Assembly (NCBI GenBank): GCA_009845645.1
Contig: VXZF01000057.1
Location: forward strand, 1-7,554
Reading direction: 5' to 3'
From: Gemmatimonadota bacterium
GTDB lineage: Bacteria; Latescibacterota; UBA2968; UBA8231
Length of the DNA: 7,554 nt
Shown: positions 6,379-7,554 of the stretch, in pieces
Numbering within the stretch: the stretch's first letter is position 1
Layout of the letters: each line of letters opens with the position of its first letter
Notes under the pieces: model-generated
What the model saw: only the letters and a program-made list of their open reading frames with translations
Databases searched by the model: none
Told to the model about the DNA's origin: nothing
Translations under genes and position numbers: made by a program

Positions 6379-6500
6379 CTGAGAATCATCGCCGCCCTGA
6401 CCGATTCGGCCTCGATCCGGACCTATCTGGAGGGGGTAGGAGCTGTCATCCTGATCCTGCTCATACTCGGCCACTGGCTTCGTACTCGCCATCGATATAA
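6379..6500 (+). mobile_element. Possible IS91-type transposase C-terminal remnant, frameshifted
   Basis: Frame 1 reads LRIIAALTDSASIRTYLEGVG (6379-6441). From memory, this closely resembles the segment after the zinc-finger-like region near the end of IS91-family (Y2) transposases, of the type MRIIAxLTDPASIRxYLEGVG. In frame 1 the sequence then becomes hydrophobic and unlike the family. A shift at about 6440 into frame 3 gives SCHPDPAHTRPLASYSPSI and a TAA at 6498-6500, a Pro/Arg-rich ending of the kind those transposases have. If right, only the last 40 or so residues survive and the catalytic part is gone. The rest of the 295-bp spacer 6313-6607 holds nothing I recognise apart from the direct repeat at its right end. 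The 68-codon reading frame beginning at ATG 6331 lacks a ribosome binding site and is treated as part of this debris. Confidence 0.4.
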
Positions 6501-6594
6501 ACCCAGAACTCACAGGGCTGGGGTTCAGTGCTGTTGAGATTGGAAGCAAGGACCGCGCTACAAAAAGCAAACCAAGGGTGCGGCGTTTGGCGTG

Positions 6595-6628
6595 TCAATG
6601 GGCCACACTACGGGCTGGTGGAGTGAGC
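6595..6628 (+). repeat. Direct repeat, copy 2 (aldo/keto reductase 3'-end remnant)
   Basis: This stretch matches 3804-3839 at 32 of 34 aligned bases with a 2-base deletion. In frame it still reads GPHYGLVE followed by TGA (6624-6626), the same ending as the aldo/keto reductase. No further reductase sequence is recognisable upstream. On the opposite strand it supplies the last six codons (AHSTSP) and the TAG of the permease gene. Confidence 0.85.
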
Positions 6629-7510
6629 CCTTGCGCCCCTTTGCTGGTAGATCAAGCCAGCGACGATGAGCACAAGTCCCGCTAGGGTCGCCCAGCGAAT
6701 CGACTCTCCCAGCACGAAGTGAATCAGCACTAGGGAGCAGAACGGGGAAATGAAGATTAGGTTGCCGACCTTGGAGGTGTTTTCCGCGTAGCGCAGCGCC
6801 CACTGCCACAGGACATACGTAATTCCCATCTCAAAGAGGCCGATGTAAGCCGCCCCCAACAAACCCGGCCAAGCAGGTGCCCGCCACTGTCCCATCAGCA
6901 GGACACAGCCGAGCGTCAACGGCAGTGACAAAGCGAAATTGAGAAAGAGCCGCACCACGGGATCGCGTCTGTCGCGGGTGTTGTAGATCCAATAGAAGGC
7001 CCATACTACTGTGCTGCCCAGCGCCAAGGCCACCCCGAGCGGATCGGAAAAGCGCAAGGTCCAGATTTCGCCGCGCGTGGAGATGACTAGCACGCCTGCG
7101 TAACAAATTAGGCCCGCGGCCAGATCGCGCCGACCGATTCGCTGTCTCAAGAGTGGGATGGAGAGCCAAGTCAGGGTGAGTGCCCAAGTGTAATTGAGCG
7201 CCTGCGCTTCTTGGGCGGGTAGGAGCTGGTAGGCTTTGAAGAGGATCAGATAGTAGAGTAGGGGATTTAACGCTCCGAGCACCAGCGAGCGAGCGTAGTC
7301 AGTCGGTCGGCTCCTGAGTACCTGTCCTACCTTTCCCTGCGCGACGAGTAGCACCCCCATGGCCAATGTCGAAGTGCCGCTAGCCCAAAACAGCAACTCG
7401 GCGTAGTCCATATAGCGCAGGGTAATTTTGAAGGCCGACGCCACGGTTGACCACAGCAACACCGAGGCCAATCCGCAGAGATAGGCCCTTTTCTGGTCGG
7501 CAACCACCAC
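6608..7510 (-). CDS. EamA/DMT-superfamily permease (10 membrane helices)
   Basis: A 300-residue inner-membrane protein of the drug/metabolite transporter type, which exports or imports small metabolites such as amino acids, nucleosides or sugars' derivatives; the substrate cannot be inferred. Ten hydrophobic segments are visible at about residues 9-27, 37-57, 72-92, 103-121, 129-145, 156-176, 186-206, 213-235, 248-268 and 273-289. They form two EamA repeats of five. The N-terminal GLASVLLWSTVASAFK (13-28) and the WAFYWIYNTR at the end of helix 6 are characteristic, as is the ENTSKVGNLIFISPF stretch before helix 9. The gene starts at GTG 7510 (a second GTG follows immediately) with GAGG at 7517-7520 and a 6-base spacer. 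It ends inside a copy of the aldo/keto reductase 3'-end repeat, so its last six residues are encoded by repeat DNA. High GC (39 of 60 in 6841-6900) matches the left part of the window. Confidence 0.93.
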   Translation of the reverse strand: MVVADQKRAYLCGLASVLLWSTVASAFKITLRYMDYAELLFWASGTSTLAMGVLLVAQGKVGQVLRSRPTDYARSLVLGALNPLLYYLILFKAYQLLPAQEAQALNYTWALTLTWLSIPLLRQRIGRRDLAAGLICYAGVLVISTRGEIWTLRFSDPLGVALALGSTVVWAFYWIYNTRDRRDPVVRLFLNFALSLPLTLGCVLLMGQWRAPAWPGLLGAAYIGLFEMGITYVLWQWALRYAENTSKVGNLIFISPFCSLVLIHFVLGESIRWATLAGLVLIVAGLIYQQRGARAHSTSP

Positions 7511-7516
7511 TGCACA

Positions 7517-7520
7517 CCTC
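7517..7520 (-). promoter_or_regulatory. Ribosome binding site for the permease GTG start
   Basis: On the minus strand GCGAGGTGTGCA precedes GTG GTG GTT. The GAGG core with a 6-base spacer supports GTG 7510 rather than the GTG one codon later. No ATG is available near the N-terminus. Confidence 0.6.
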
Positions 7521-7554
7521 GCTAAAACGGCGTAACCTGCTTGGGGCCAATATC

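Noticed and set aside
6331..6537. A 68-residue small protein with a hydrophobic stretch (AVILILLILGHWL)
   Set aside because: There is no ribosome binding site before ATG 6331. The part before the hydrophobic stretch looks like a transposase tail, and the hydrophobic part is best explained as an out-of-frame reading after a frameshift.
1..7554. CRISPR array, tRNA/rRNA genes, or an intact insertion sequence
   Set aside because: No regularly spaced repeats, no cloverleaf-like sequence and no full transposase frame were seen on either strand; the only repeat pair is the two-copy one described.

Overview
The window suggests a GC-rich, uncultured environmental bacterium. It has dense gene packing, GTG and TTG starts, good Shine-Dalgarno sites before several genes, and two mandelate-racemase-type enzymes beside an aldo/keto reductase. 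Sugar-acid gene sets of this kind are common in sponge- and sediment-associated lineages such as Poribacteria, Latescibacterota and Tectomicrobia. That placement is a guess from gene content; there is no rRNA or other phylogenetic marker here.

Left part (1-2943): the 3' end of a methionine sulfoxide reductase gene (msrA) runs rightward, followed 5 bp later by an Eis-like GNAT acetyltransferase. The acetyltransferase meets a leftward two-gene unit tail-to-tail with a 4-bp overlap. That unit is a small cupin gene followed 3 bp later by a nucleoside hydrolase gene. A 147-bp divergent spacer holding an 8-bp inverted repeat separates the cupin from a rightward aldo/keto reductase.

Middle part (2944-6607): the aldo/keto reductase is followed by a DgoD/ManD-like sugar-acid dehydratase of the enolase superfamily on the + strand. 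A second, different enolase-superfamily enzyme lies on the - strand, so the two converge. Between their stop codons is a 5'-truncated DUF433 (antitoxin-like) gene remnant. Upstream of the second enzyme is a short stretch resembling the C-terminal tail of an IS91-type transposase, apparently frameshifted. A plausible joint role is sugar oxidation (reductase/dehydrogenase) followed by sugar-acid dehydration (the two enolase-superfamily enzymes), but no substrate can be read from the sequence.

Right part (6608-7510): a leftward ten-helix EamA/DMT-family permease.

The most notable structure is a roughly 34-36-bp direct repeat. One copy is the last ten codons plus stop of the aldo/keto reductase (3804-3839). 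The other lies over the 3' end of the permease gene (6595-6628). The pair brackets the block holding both dehydratases, the DUF433 remnant and the transposase-like remnant. GC content changes sharply within that block: hand-counted 60-base samples run from about 42% in the second dehydratase to 63-70% in the flanking genes. I read the middle part as an accessory, mosaic insertion between an aldo/keto reductase gene and a permease gene that may once have been adjacent. I did not find convincing evidence of a wholly new biological system.
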